A stretch of DNA of 64,000 nt, taken from NCBI RefSeq assembly GCF_000970205.1, contig NZ_CP009512.1, positions 186,001 through 250,000 on the forward strand, written 5' to 3'. Under the pieces are notes generated by a model. That model saw only the letters and a program-made list of their open reading frames with translations. It did no database searches and was not told the origin of the DNA. Source of the stretch: Methanosarcina mazei S-6. Its GTDB lineage: Archaea; Halobacteriota; Methanosarcinia; Methanosarcinales; Methanosarcinaceae. Of this stretch, positions 36,965 to 46,746 are shown piece by piece; positions within the stretch are counted from its first letter, which is position 1; each line of letters begins with the position of its first letter. The position numbers and the translations under genes were made by a program.

Positions 36965-37880
36965 TTCTAAAGGAAGATATCTTCTGATCACACCTGCAAG
37001 AAATGAAGAAAAAAACCTGCCTGAAGTTTCCAGGTCTGTTGCCGGGCAGAAAATCACGCCTGTACTCTGGATCATAGTGGACGACGGAAGTACGGACGGA
37101 ACTCCTCATATTCTCGAAGACCTGAAAACAAAATATTCCTGGATTCGGAGTATAAGGCTTCCTCCAAGGCCCAGGGATATAACTTTTCACTACAGCTACG
37201 TCTGCAAACAGGGATTTGATTATACGCTGGAATACTGCAGAGAAAACGGCATTGAGTATGACTATATAGGTCTTCTTGACGCCGATACCATACTGGAAGA
37301 AAACTATTTTGGAAAATTAATAGACGAATTTGAAAAGGACTCCTCTCTCGGGATTGCAAGCGGTGGGGTTTATTATGATACGGGCGACAAGCTTTCACGG
37401 GAAGTTTCAGATAAAAACCTGCCCCGTGGCACTGGCAGGCTCTGGAGAAAAGCCTGTTTCCTCGAAACTGGGGGCTATCAGGTAGAGCCTTCCCCTGACT
37501 CCATCTCCAATACTAAAGCAATTCTCAGGGGCTGGCAGCTGAAGCAGTATGCAGATGTCGTTGAGGTCCAGACAAGGAAAACGAGTGCAGGAGAAGGTCT
37601 CTGGAATGGATATGTTAAAAATGGCTGGATGGCTCATTACGTAGATAAAAGCCTTCCCATGGTTCTATTCAATACGCTTTATTATTGCCTGAAATCTCCT
37701 TATTACACTGGTACTGCGTATTTTTACGGTTACCTGAATTCGGTTATTAAAAAAGATGTGAAAATCCAGGATATGGAGATAAGAAATTATTACAGAAGCC
37801 AGGGCCTGGGATTTTTGTTTTCCAGAGTTTCGGGAGTTTTAAACAACAATTCTACAGAGCCCGAGCAGGGAGAGCAATGA
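36954..37880 (+). CDS. GT2 family glycosyltransferase
   Basis: 308 residues. GT-A domain with LLITPARNEEKNLPEV (about 9-24), IVDDGSTDGT, metal-binding LLDADT and GTGRLWRKACFLETGGY, the acceptor-side region of this GT2 subgroup. No long membrane anchor, although residues about 225-260 are rich in aromatic residues. The gene starts inside the end of the deacetylase gene, with GGTGGGA just before the ATG, so translation is coupled. It may add a sugar to the lipid-linked unit processed by the deacetylase; donor unknown. Confidence 0.9.
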   Translation: MEPDSKGRYLLITPARNEEKNLPEVSRSVAGQKITPVLWIIVDDGSTDGTPHILEDLKTKYSWIRSIRLPPRPRDITFHYSYVCKQGFDYTLEYCRENGIEYDYIGLLDADTILEENYFGKLIDEFEKDSSLGIASGGVYYDTGDKLSREVSDKNLPRGTGRLWRKACFLETGGYQVEPSPDSISNTKAILRGWQLKQYADVVEVQTRKTSAGEGLWNGYVKNGWMAHYVDKSLPMVLFNTLYYCLKSPYYTGTAYFYGYLNSVIKKDVKIQDMEIRNYYRSQGLGFLFSRVSGVLNNNSTEPEQGEQ

Positions 37881-37924
37881 TCACTTTAAAATATTTTAAT
37901 AGAGTATTTTGTTAAGGTGATTGT

Positions 37925-39139
37925 ATGAAAATGCTCTTTCTGGACATCTTGTGGCCTCTTTACCTGGCTGACGGGTCGCTTATTCACAGGCATGAACTTG
38001 TAAGCAACCTGGCAGAGCTGGAGAATGAAGTTCATATCTTCACCACGGATAGTTCTACTCTTTCACATCTTGATAATATCCGCTGTCATTACGTAAGGCC
38101 CGGAAGCCTGCTCGCTCTTACTATTAATTATTTCAGGAACTCTGCGGGCCTGGTCAGTTCCGAAACTTTTGACGTACTCTATACCAGAAACCCCAATTTC
38201 GGCTTTCTTGCCGGGATCTTCTGCAGGAGCAGGTGTAAAGCCCTGGTTTATGAATTGAATGGAATTCCAGAGGACGAGACAAGTCTTATAAAATCAAGAC
38301 ATGGTGAAGCACAATCTTTGCAGGGCAATAGAAAAGGCAGTTTTTCCGGGTATTTTTCTTCTGCCAAATCAAGGTTAAAGGTTCTGGTTCTGAAAAAAGC
38401 CCTTGGGTTTTCGGATAAGATTATAGCTGTGACTCCTGGAATAAAAGAGAATCTTGAGAGTGTTTACGGGATTCCCGGTGAGAAAATAACCGTGGTGCCC
38501 AACGGAGCAAATACTACTATGTTTAAACCTCTTGAGCCGGGCTCATGCAGAAAAGAACTCGGGCTTGACCCGGGATCTCCTTATGTCTGCTTCGTGGGAA
38601 ACCTCGCCCCCTGGCAGGGAGTTGAGTATCTTGTACAGGCAGCTCCTTCAATACTCTCCAGATACCCTGACTGCCGTTTTCTTATTGTCGGTGACGGAGT
38701 TATGAAGAATGAACTTTTAAACCTCTCAAGAGATCTTGGGGTTGATGGCAGATTTATTTTTACAGGCGTGGTCCCTTATGACCGCGTACCGGTCTATATC
38801 AATGCAAGCGATGTCTGCGCCGCCCCCTTTATCCTGGCAAGAAATGCAAAAATAGGGCTTTCTCCTCTGAAATTGTATGAGTATATGGCATGTGGAAAGC
38901 CGGTTGTTGCAAGTGCGATCAGCGGGGTCGCCGATGCTCTCAAGGCTTCAGAAGGCGGTTTCTCAGTCCCTCCGGAAAATCACGAAGCTCTCGCGAAGGC
39001 TATTTTGAAGCTTCTTGAAAACCGGGAATTGAGAGAGAAAATGGGCTCAAAAGGTTTAAGTTATGTTACTGAAAATTACAGCTGGTACAGCGTTGCTAAA
39101 AAGGTAGACAGAGTCTGCAAATCCGGACTCAAGGATTGA
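37925..39139 (+). CDS. GT4 family glycosyltransferase, third member of the KIGLS subgroup
   Basis: 404 residues. Same subgroup as the genes at 12752 and 22637: SLIHRHELVSNLAELENEV, YELNGIPEDE, VVPNGANTTMFKPL, FVGNLAPWQGVEYLVQAA, FLIVGDGVMKNEL, FTGVVPYDRVPVYINASDVCAAPF and KIGLSPLKLYEYMACGKP. It differs by an insertion of about 20 residues after YELNGIPEDE, rich in Ser/Lys/Gly. AGGTGA lies five bases upstream of the ATG. It follows the GT2 gene after 44 bases and may belong to the same transcript. Confidence 0.92.
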   Translation: MKMLFLDILWPLYLADGSLIHRHELVSNLAELENEVHIFTTDSSTLSHLDNIRCHYVRPGSLLALTINYFRNSAGLVSSETFDVLYTRNPNFGFLAGIFCRSRCKALVYELNGIPEDETSLIKSRHGEAQSLQGNRKGSFSGYFSSAKSRLKVLVLKKALGFSDKIIAVTPGIKENLESVYGIPGEKITVVPNGANTTMFKPLEPGSCRKELGLDPGSPYVCFVGNLAPWQGVEYLVQAAPSILSRYPDCRFLIVGDGVMKNELLNLSRDLGVDGRFIFTGVVPYDRVPVYINASDVCAAPFILARNAKIGLSPLKLYEYMACGKPVVASAISGVADALKASEGGFSVPPENHEALAKAILKLLENRELREKMGSKGLSYVTENYSWYSVAKKVDRVCKSGLKD

Positions 39140-39214
39140 TACACGAAATTCATCTTTCTACTAATTTCATAACTTATTGAAGATATAACTATTATCTCTT
39201 AAACGGGGCTTAAA

Positions 39215-40222
39215 ATGGACGAAATTGAAGTCAGAGAATTAGTACCGTCTGAATACAAAGAATGGGATTTGCTTGTTGAAAAAGCTCAACCCGGTACGCT
39301 CTTTCATACCAGTGACTGGCTGGGAATTTGCAGAGATGTCCTTTCCAGAGACTTAAGGATTTATGGCTGCTTCAGGAATGGTGAACTTGTAGGGGGATGT
39401 CCCATTTTCATTAAAAATATTAAAGGAATGGTGAAAATAGCATCTTCCACCTGTAATATGACTGATTATTGCGGTCCCCTCATAAAAGAAGGGGGGAGTT
39501 CTAAAGTCAGCAAACGTATGCAGGACACGCACGAGATTTTAGGAGCTCTCAGGGAATTCCTCTGCAAGCAGGGGTTTGACAGCATTACTCTAACACTTGC
39601 CCCGGGGCTTGAGGATGTAAGACCTTTTACCTGGAAAGGATGGGAATCGAGTGTGTATTATACTCACCACCTGGACCTTAAAGAAAATGTAGACAGCAAT
39701 CTCTCCAGGAAAATCCGGAGAGAACTTAAGAGCGCTGAGGAAGCAGGCCTTAAAACAAGAATCTCAAATGACCCTGAAACTTATTATCACCTTCTTTCTC
39801 TTGTATATGATAAACAGAATCTGAAGCTCCCTGTACCAAAGGAATTCTTTGAAAGAGTGTTTAAATTGGTAGCGGAAAAAGATGCTGGCTATATGTTTGT
39901 CTCGGAGACTCCTGAAGGTGAAGCAGTTGCATCTCATCTGAACCTGTATGGTAAGAAGTGCACTGTCACCTGGTCTTCAGCCCTTAACCCCGATTTTGGC
40001 AGAATGGGTCCAAATGCGCTTTTATATTATAATGAGTTTCTCGACCTTAAATCCAGAAATTTTGAATATATGAACGTAATGGCAGCAAACATTCCAAGAT
40101 TTACGGACTTTATTATGGGATTTTCTCCAAAGATTGTTCCTTATTATAGAGTAACCCTCCGCAGCAAAAAGTATTCTCTCATGAGGATATTATATCAGGC
40201 TACGCATGAAGAAAATGAATGA
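39215..40222 (+). CDS. FemAB-like/GNAT acyltransferase
   Basis: 335 residues. The N-terminal half has FHTSDWLGICRDVLSRDLRI and GELVGGCPIFI; the C-terminal half has KIRRELKSAEEAGLKTRI, GYMFVSETPEGEAVASHLNLY and MGPNALLYYNEFLDLKSRNFEYMNV. This double GNAT layout fits the FemAB-like acetyltransferase family seen in many exopolysaccharide loci, whose members acylate amino sugars or transfer aminoacyl groups. Substrate unknown; acylation of a polysaccharide amino sugar, the opposite of the neighbouring deacetylase, is plausible. Last plus-strand gene of the 34.8-40.2 kb block, 75 bases after the GT4 gene. Confidence 0.8.
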   Translation: MDEIEVRELVPSEYKEWDLLVEKAQPGTLFHTSDWLGICRDVLSRDLRIYGCFRNGELVGGCPIFIKNIKGMVKIASSTCNMTDYCGPLIKEGGSSKVSKRMQDTHEILGALREFLCKQGFDSITLTLAPGLEDVRPFTWKGWESSVYYTHHLDLKENVDSNLSRKIRRELKSAEEAGLKTRISNDPETYYHLLSLVYDKQNLKLPVPKEFFERVFKLVAEKDAGYMFVSETPEGEAVASHLNLYGKKCTVTWSSALNPDFGRMGPNALLYYNEFLDLKSRNFEYMNVMAANIPRFTDFIMGFSPKIVPYYRVTLRSKKYSLMRILYQATHEENE

Positions 40223-40379
40223 TTGGGGAATAGAAGGAATTCTTTTCCTGGAAATCAGGTAAACTGAAAAACTGATATCAGGGTCTTTCCCCTGATCTGA
40301 TTTATTAAAAATTTGTAGAAGCCCTTTAAATGATAGCTTCTACCTGAGCTTATTTTTTCAGAAAAATACAATTCTCATC

Positions 40380-41837
40380 TTAGCTTCTATTTTTTACTTT
40401 TATAAGAAAAGATGAGAACATTTTTTTGAACATAGGGTCTTCGTGAAGGGTTATCGCATAATACATGACCGTTGTGATAACAGCTGTAATTATTATTACA
40501 TAAAAGCTCGAAGAAATCAGTTCTACCAGAATTAGAGGGATAGAAACTGCAAAGCCTATTATTGCATATTTTATAAGCACTTCTAAACTCTCTTTCTTAC
40601 TAATTCCTGCAAGCCCCAGGAGGTATGCATTGTTCCATAGCCAGAACACAATTCCCGTAAAACTATACAGGGCAAGAGCAAACTCAGGGCTCCCATACCT
40701 TCCTCCGATAACCAGCGCCACCACTCTTGAGACAAGGAGAGACATGCTGAAAATGAGCCAGACTTTCTGTTTTTCAAATACGTTATAGAGGGTTGTAATA
40801 GGCGAAGACAGAAAGACAAGAAATATCCAGGGTACAAGGATTCTCACATATGTCCCTGAAATGCCCCACTCTTCTCCGAAAGCAAAAGTGAATATCTGCT
40901 CTCCAAGAATAACCAGGAGTATCATGGGGAAGAGACCTATTGAAATCAGTTTGTTATATACTTCGCCAACTATGACTTTCATATCTCCTTCTCCATTCCC
41001 GTTTTTAACCTCGCTCACTTTCTGGAAAAAAACCTGCCCTATAGCGCCGCCGACAATTCCCATTGGCAGGTTTACAACCTGATTTGCCAGTGAGAAATGC
41101 CCTACTACCGCAGTGCTGTAAAAGTATGCGAGCAGAAAGGCAGGGACCTGTGGGGATATGGTGTTCGCGATAGATGACCAGAAGCTGAATAATGGGAATT
41201 TCTTATACTGGATGGCTACCTCTTTCATTCTTTTTACTGATACCTTTTTGAAAATCTGAATGTCTTTTTTAACACCTTTCAGCATGACAATGTCTGCAAA
41301 TGCATATCCTGCAATGTATCCTCCTATCAGGCCGAATGGAGTGACACTCATTTTTGCAAGTCCTATTTGAGATATTTTTGAGGTCAGGGTGTTTGAAACT
41401 CTGGACCCTGCAATAACCCCAAACCGGGTTTTTCTTGAAAGCCAGTAGTTTTGTACAAAAAACATCCCATTGAGGAATATTATCACTGGCAGGAGAGGAA
41501 GATATTTCGAAATCCCAGGAGTATTAAAAATATTGATGTCTTCCGGGATAAATAAGACCACAACGCCTGTAAGTATGGATATGAGAGTCACCAGTACGAC
41601 GCACACAGAGGTAATATTTGCAGCGTCTTCCTCTGTTTTGGGCAACATTATAGCCAGCTGATATGAAAAAGTAGAAACTATTACAAGTATGCCTGATATT
41701 GATATGAAGAGCTGAAAAATTCCAAAATCATCCGGGTTATAAATTCTTGTGATTATAGGTATGAGAAGTATGCCCAGGATCTGTGCAGTAACACTACCTG
41801 ATACCAGTTTCAGTACGTTAGTAATAAAGTTTGACAT
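40380..41837 (-). CDS. Second polysaccharide flippase (Wzx-like)
   Basis: 485 residues with about 12 membrane segments. The N-terminus VSGSVTAQILGILLIPIITRIYNPDDFGIFQLF is typical of the oligosaccharide flippase branch of the MOP superfamily, and LANQVVNLPMGIVGGAIGQVFFQKVSE lies in the middle. It is only distantly related to the flippase at 28552-30027, so the region has two export systems, or one for the matrix polymer and one for another glycan. It follows the GT-C-like gene at 41955-43898 on the same strand (117-base gap); a TATA-like stretch (TATATAA) just upstream suggests that it may also have its own promoter. Confidence 0.9.
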   Translation of the reverse strand: MSNFITNVLKLVSGSVTAQILGILLIPIITRIYNPDDFGIFQLFISISGILVIVSTFSYQLAIMLPKTEEDAANITSVCVVLVTLISILTGVVVLFIPEDINIFNTPGISKYLPLLPVIIFLNGMFFVQNYWLSRKTRFGVIAGSRVSNTLTSKISQIGLAKMSVTPFGLIGGYIAGYAFADIVMLKGVKKDIQIFKKVSVKRMKEVAIQYKKFPLFSFWSSIANTISPQVPAFLLAYFYSTAVVGHFSLANQVVNLPMGIVGGAIGQVFFQKVSEVKNGNGEGDMKVIVGEVYNKLISIGLFPMILLVILGEQIFTFAFGEEWGISGTYVRILVPWIFLVFLSSPITTLYNVFEKQKVWLIFSMSLLVSRVVALVIGGRYGSPEFALALYSFTGIVFWLWNNAYLLGLAGISKKESLEVLIKYAIIGFAVSIPLILVELISSSFYVIIITAVITTVMYYAITLHEDPMFKKMFSSFLIKVKNRS

Positions 41838-41954
41838 GGGGTTTCAACCTTTTTTATATATTAAACCAGTTCCGGTCATGGATAAGAGCTTTCACTCAGG
41901 CGATTTATATAATAGTTTCCAATGAATTCTTATCTAGTGTCCAATAAATTCTTA

Positions 41955-43898
41955 TTAGTTTGCTTCTTTGCTCTTTTTAAGGTAAGCCAGTACTTCTGCG
42001 TTGTCATATACAAGTTCATATTTCGGAGCATCGAAACTGTTAAAGAACTCTGCAGGTAATGGCCTGATTATATTTACTCCGTATCTTTCCGGATCATTTA
42101 TGGATACTGGTTCACCAAGGGACGATCTTCTAAGCAGTATCATATGGTCGCCACTTATTTCTTTTGACTCTATCTGCTCAGTATCGAAATATGTTGCGTT
42201 ATTTACATCGTATCCAGGGTCCCTGTAAAAAAGGCAGCTATCATAGGGAGAGTCCATCAAGATGCCTCCAGAATACATTCCAGTTAGAGTTTTTACAGCC
42301 TGGATTTCAATATTCTTGAACTGGTTTCTTACAGTTGTATCTTTTCCTACAAGAGGGTTGTCTTTATTTATTCCCGGTGTTGTTATCATTACAAATGAAA
42401 ATAACAGCATTATGGCAAATACCGCAGAAACTTTTGCTTTTCTGGAGCTGAACAGGCTCACAAGTTTTAGCATATATGATGCAGACACAAGTACCAGAAA
42501 TACTGCTATCAATGGGAACCACCTGCTTGTAAGGAAATTTCTCATGCCAAGCAAAGGAATCCCATAGGCTAAACCATATAAAATTGCAACAACAAGGGCA
42601 ATTGAAAATTTATTTATTTTTTCGGCGTCCCTGCGGGAAAACCAGGTTAGAACTCCTCCTATTGCAAAGAAAGGCAGGGCAAGGTAGCTTATATGAAGTA
42701 TCAGTACTTCCATTGAGCTCTGGCTGGTCGCGCTTCCTACGATAAGCTCATCACTTGAGTAGCTGGACCCTGACTGGAGCACTTCTACAAGAGGTTTGAA
42801 GATCATTTCAAAAAAAGAAGTATCCCGGGTGACATATGTAAACATCCAGTAGGTCTGCAGACTGATTACAAAAAAAAGTATGTAATTGAAGCTGCCTGAT
42901 GCGGTGGGCAAACTGCCATAAAGAAGGTTATGCAGATATTTTCCCGCCAGAATCGAGATCATAGCCAGAAAAACAACAAATGTGGTCAGCTGGTGGGTCA
43001 GCACCATCAGGATTGTAGCCAGAAGAAGAAGACCTGCCTGAACCAGACCAGGCTTTTCGCTGAAGACCGCGTAGAGAATGATTATAAAGTAGCATAGGAC
43101 CAGGGAACCCGGTGTTATGTTGGTAATTCCGGTGACAATATTGTGGTTATTAAGGTTTATCAACAAAGCAGCAAGTAACCCCATCTGGGGGCCTTCAAGT
43201 TTTTTTCCTATAAGGTAAATCCCCGCCGTGATAAAGATATTAGCAAAACCTATGGAATAAAAGAATCCATCTTTGACGTCCAGCCCGCCCATCAGCTGGG
43301 TCATGGAAACAAAAATATGGGCAAGTGGGTAATAAAAATATTTACTGCTGATTTCAATTGGAGGAACGGTTCCTGTCTCTGTAATCAATTTTGCTATTCC
43401 GGCATGTGCATAAGCATCATAACCCATAAGGCTTGGAAAATTATAATAAATTCCGGACCTTATGAGAATTGAAAGGAGGAATATTTGCAGCAGGATGGGA
43501 GCTACTCGGTCTCCTTTCTTTACATAGAGAATTTCCGAGGCTATGATCCCTGCAAGTACGCATAAAAGTATAAAGTAAGATAACGGCCTGTAATAAAGGT
43601 GCATGCTATAAATCAAAATGCTTATCAGAAATACGAAGTAAAAGGATAGATTAAGTGCGCTCTTTAATTCATCTTTTCCCGGGGAAATAGGGGCTTCGTT
43701 TTTAAATTTTTTTCTGAAAACGTAATAGATTAAGCAGGCAAAAAGAACAGCAAGTCCAATGTCTTGCTGGTTTAAATTGATAAGGTAATATAATGAAACA
43801 ATGAACAGGCCCAGGCTAAATCCCATGAAGCTGAGAATCATGTCAAGATTCCCGGTAAATGTCTCTTTACACTTTTTTACAATTTCCATATTACCCAC
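41955..43898 (-). CDS. GT-C-like polytopic membrane protein (putative glycosyltransferase)
   Basis: 647 residues. About 14 hydrophobic segments in the first 500 residues and a hydrophilic C-terminal part of about 130 residues. A loop carries GYDAYAH (Asp161, His165), and YYPLAH ends at His194. The plus-strand protein at 4388-6358 has an equivalent DIMPH and FFPLYH with the same spacing. Such Asp/His loops are typical of GT-C transferases that use polyprenyl-linked sugars outside the membrane. Polymerisation or attachment of the glycan are plausible jobs. A second in-frame ATG three codons later, after GGGTAAT, could be the true start. Confidence 0.72.
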   Translation of the reverse strand: MGNMEIVKKCKETFTGNLDMILSFMGFSLGLFIVSLYYLINLNQQDIGLAVLFACLIYYVFRKKFKNEAPISPGKDELKSALNLSFYFVFLISILIYSMHLYYRPLSYFILLCVLAGIIASEILYVKKGDRVAPILLQIFLLSILIRSGIYYNFPSLMGYDAYAHAGIAKLITETGTVPPIEISSKYFYYPLAHIFVSMTQLMGGLDVKDGFFYSIGFANIFITAGIYLIGKKLEGPQMGLLAALLINLNNHNIVTGITNITPGSLVLCYFIIILYAVFSEKPGLVQAGLLLLATILMVLTHQLTTFVVFLAMISILAGKYLHNLLYGSLPTASGSFNYILFFVISLQTYWMFTYVTRDTSFFEMIFKPLVEVLQSGSSYSSDELIVGSATSQSSMEVLILHISYLALPFFAIGGVLTWFSRRDAEKINKFSIALVVAILYGLAYGIPLLGMRNFLTSRWFPLIAVFLVLVSASYMLKLVSLFSSRKAKVSAVFAIMLLFSFVMITTPGINKDNPLVGKDTTVRNQFKNIEIQAVKTLTGMYSGGILMDSPYDSCLFYRDPGYDVNNATYFDTEQIESKEISGDHMILLRRSSLGEPVSINDPERYGVNIIRPLPAEFFNSFDAPKYELVYDNAEVLAYLKKSKEAN

Positions 43899-43920
43899 TA
43901 CATACTAAACTTTCTTTGAG

Positions 43921-43930
43921 GTTATATAGT
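43921..43930 (-). promoter_or_regulatory. TATA box of the GT-C-like/flippase transcript
   Basis: ACTATATAAC on the minus strand, ending about 22 bases before the start codon, so the mRNA leader would be very short. Confidence 0.45.
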
Positions 43931-44562
43931 TTCCCGATGAAGAATTTTTGTAACCCGACGTCCCCTGTTCATCAGGTTGCACATCCTTTTTTTCTTTCTT
44001 TTTAAGGATTGATATCTATCACTTCTCTTTGTTTAGACTAATTATGTTTCTTTTAATTGATGACTCTTTTACTTTTTTAGATTTAATAATTATCTCTGAC
44101 TTTTGTATTTTACTTTCCATCAGCCACAGACCTGAATGTTTGAATCCATCTATGAGCCTTTTCTGAGCTACAACGTGAATTTTTTTGTAATTTCTTGGCG
44201 TTTATTCTGTGAATAAGTACCATTTCAGCAGCTGTCAAAAATCTCTTTGCAGAGTCCAGTTGTGAAAATCAATCTTTTCCTGAGAACCAGCGCGTACTTG
44301 AAGTCCAGAAAACTGAATGTTAAAAGAAGGGGCATCCTTCATGGTTAGAGTAAATTCAAGAAGTCCCATAACGGGCTCCATTTTTTATTTATTCTTGAAA
44401 GCAGAAGCATCGTGGCTCCCTAAAGCTGACTTTTTAGAACCTATAAGTTCTTTCCGTAGTGTTTACTTTGCGTAGTGTTTACTTTGCGTAATATTTTTCT
44501 ATCCGTAAATAAAGGCAGGTTAACGGGCAAATGTATGGAGGTTGCTTCATCTGGCTGCAGTT
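43931..44562. other. Non-coding gap
   Basis: Contains a two-fold 16-base repeat TAGTGTTTACTTTGCG near 44456-44490. Otherwise AT-rich, with no supported gene. Confidence 0.4.
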
Positions 44563-45513
44563 TCAGATCTCTATCATTTTTTCTTCCCTGTATGATTGAA
44601 TTGCAGCTAAAGCCACTTCAAGAGCATGTTTTCCTTCTTCCCCTGAAGGACTCGGACAGGTTCCGTCTCTGGAACAGCAGATAAAATGGGAAAGCTCTTT
44701 TTGCAGAGGCTCAGCTTTTTCTATCCTGGCTGTCTGTACCCAGCCATTGTCATGAAACTCAACACTCTGGTCGAGATAATCAAGATATGTAACTCCTTTA
44801 ACGCCAACGGCTGTAAGCTTCCTAATTTTATGCGGAGTAAGCCAGTTAGTTTCTACAAGTCCTGAGTACGAATGGTTAAGGCGCAGATGAATAGTTGCAT
44901 GATCCTCAAAAGAGTGGATATCCGAGCCAGCTATGGCATAAACCTGGTTTATCTTCATCCCGTAAATAAAAGAGATTATATCTATATCATGGACTCCTAT
45001 ATCCAGAATTACACCAACATCTCTTATCCTTGGGTTATAGGGACCGACTCTTCTTGTCGAAACTGAGACTATTTTCCCCAGGACTCCTGAGTCAACTACC
45101 TCTTTTAATTTCAGGACTGCAGGGTTAAATCTTTCTATATGGCCTACCATCAGATGCCTGTCCATCTCTTCAGCGGATTCGATCATTGCAGTTGCATTTT
45201 CCACGCTGTCTGCAATAGGCTTTTCTACAAGCACATCAACTCCCGCTTCGAGGGCGTCAAGCACTATAGGACAGTGAAGGGTAGTAGGAGCTGCAATACT
45301 TATCGCGTCAAGATTTGTTTTCCCGAACATCTTTTTGTGATCAGAAAAAGGCAATGTGTCATATCTTGCCGCAAGCTCTTTTACCCTTGAAGAATTGGGA
45401 TCGGATATACCTATCAGTCTTACATCTTCCATTTCGCTATATATTCTGACATGGTTTTCTCCCATATAGCCGGTTCCAACCACTCCTACACGTATCAATT
45501 CTTTTTCCCCCAC
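44563..45513 (-). CDS. Gfo/Idh/MocA family sugar oxidoreductase
   Basis: 316 residues. N-terminal Rossmann motif VGVVGTGYMGENHVRIY, substrate-domain signature EKPIADSVENA, GHIERFNPAV and the catalytic-region Asp/His pair in DIGVHDIDIISF. Family members oxidise or reduce sugar rings, often NDP-sugars; archaeal relatives include UDP-GlcNAc 3-dehydrogenases used for surface glycans. Substrate here not known. The annotated GTG start is uncertain: GGGGGAA stands eight bases before a TTG five codons downstream (45498), which would give a standard MIRVGVVGTGYMG start. Monocistronic, with long gaps on both sides. Confidence 0.87.
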   Translation of the reverse strand: MGEKELIRVGVVGTGYMGENHVRIYSEMEDVRLIGISDPNSSRVKELAARYDTLPFSDHKKMFGKTNLDAISIAAPTTLHCPIVLDALEAGVDVLVEKPIADSVENATAMIESAEEMDRHLMVGHIERFNPAVLKLKEVVDSGVLGKIVSVSTRRVGPYNPRIRDVGVILDIGVHDIDIISFIYGMKINQVYAIAGSDIHSFEDHATIHLRLNHSYSGLVETNWLTPHKIRKLTAVGVKGVTYLDYLDQSVEFHDNGWVQTARIEKAEPLQKELSHFICCSRDGTCPSPSGEEGKHALEVALAAIQSYREEKMIEI

Positions 45514-46746
45514 AATAAATATCCATCATGTGCTTTTTCTTCCTTTTCTGAAAAGCACACTATTTTAACACAAATAATATGTTATCAGTAAATTAAAAAT
45601 TCATCCTTTAAATACAGGTTTTAGTTCTTACTTCTTTTTTAAATTGGTTATGGCTCAGTTTTCCATTATACTCCCTTTATATGGAAAACCTTTCGGAATA
45701 CCTGTAAGTTAAAAGTTGTAGCCCTTTATTCCCATCTGGCAACCCTGAGTTTTACAGGTAAACCTTCCCTCTAAATGAATAAATATTCTTCGAATATAAG
45801 TTTTAGTCTTGCACTAATATTTTATGTCAGTGTACGATGATTATTTTAATATCTCTGACTTCTATGTTTTAATTTTTAACTCCTGTTAACACTTTCAATA
45901 TTTTTCCTGGACATCTCTCAACAAGGCAACTTCAAGAACAGTTTTGTGCCTTCTGAAACAGGATTTACATATTAAATTTTTATATCTCCCCTTTTTCTCG
46001 CAGCTTTCTCTTTTCACTATACTCGGAAGGCTAAATAAGCTTCCTGTAGACATATTATTTTCCTTAACAGCTACTGAATGAGAAGCAGGATCTTTCTACA
46101 GTGATTATTTTGTATTATTTTTTATTCGGGGACTACATTATTCTTTAAATGAATAATACTATTCCTTCTACATACTATTTTATCTGCCCGATGCCGCAGG
46201 TTGATTTAGTCCCAGCATATATTCATCCCGGAGAGTAACTTTATGGCAGGTAACTGAGTCAGGGCAGGTATCACGTGTGCTCCGGGATTCAATATTTTTT
46301 ATATAGTATTTCCCTCGGGTAGCGGAGCCGTTAAAGCATTCTGATCTGGAAAACATTTGTTTATTTTTGAATCATATAATTTTTTTACTTTTTTCTTTGA
46401 TACATAAATTTACAGTGAATAAACTGGCTTTTCTCACGAATCTCCCTTTCAAATGCATTATTTTCCAAACATGGGGAGAATATGCCTTAATTTCTAATAT
46501 CTCCTGTGCCTAAAAACCGCGATAGTGAAAATATATAATTTACACTTATATATAATCAGGTCTCTATTTAATGCAGGGATATTGTGGTAAGTTATTAATA
46601 TTTTCATAGATTATTTTCAGTCAGATGTTAACTTTATATATATTTTATTCCAAATATCTTTCAAATGATAGCCTTTAATATTTTTGCATTTATACACATA
46701 CTGGGGGTTATAGTATAATGCATACTCATAAGGGGGTGGAGAGGGT
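45514..46746. other. Long non-coding gap (1.2 kb)
   Basis: Divergent promoter region between the oxidoreductase and the two-domain GT2. AT-rich, with many T-runs and no open frame of credible composition. GGGGGTGGAGAGGG directly before the downstream start is an unusually long purine-rich ribosome-binding region. Confidence 0.45.

Noticed and set aside
44475-44684. Plus-strand frame overlapping the oxidoreductase gene end
   Set aside because: Shadow of the minus-strand gene, no supporting signals.
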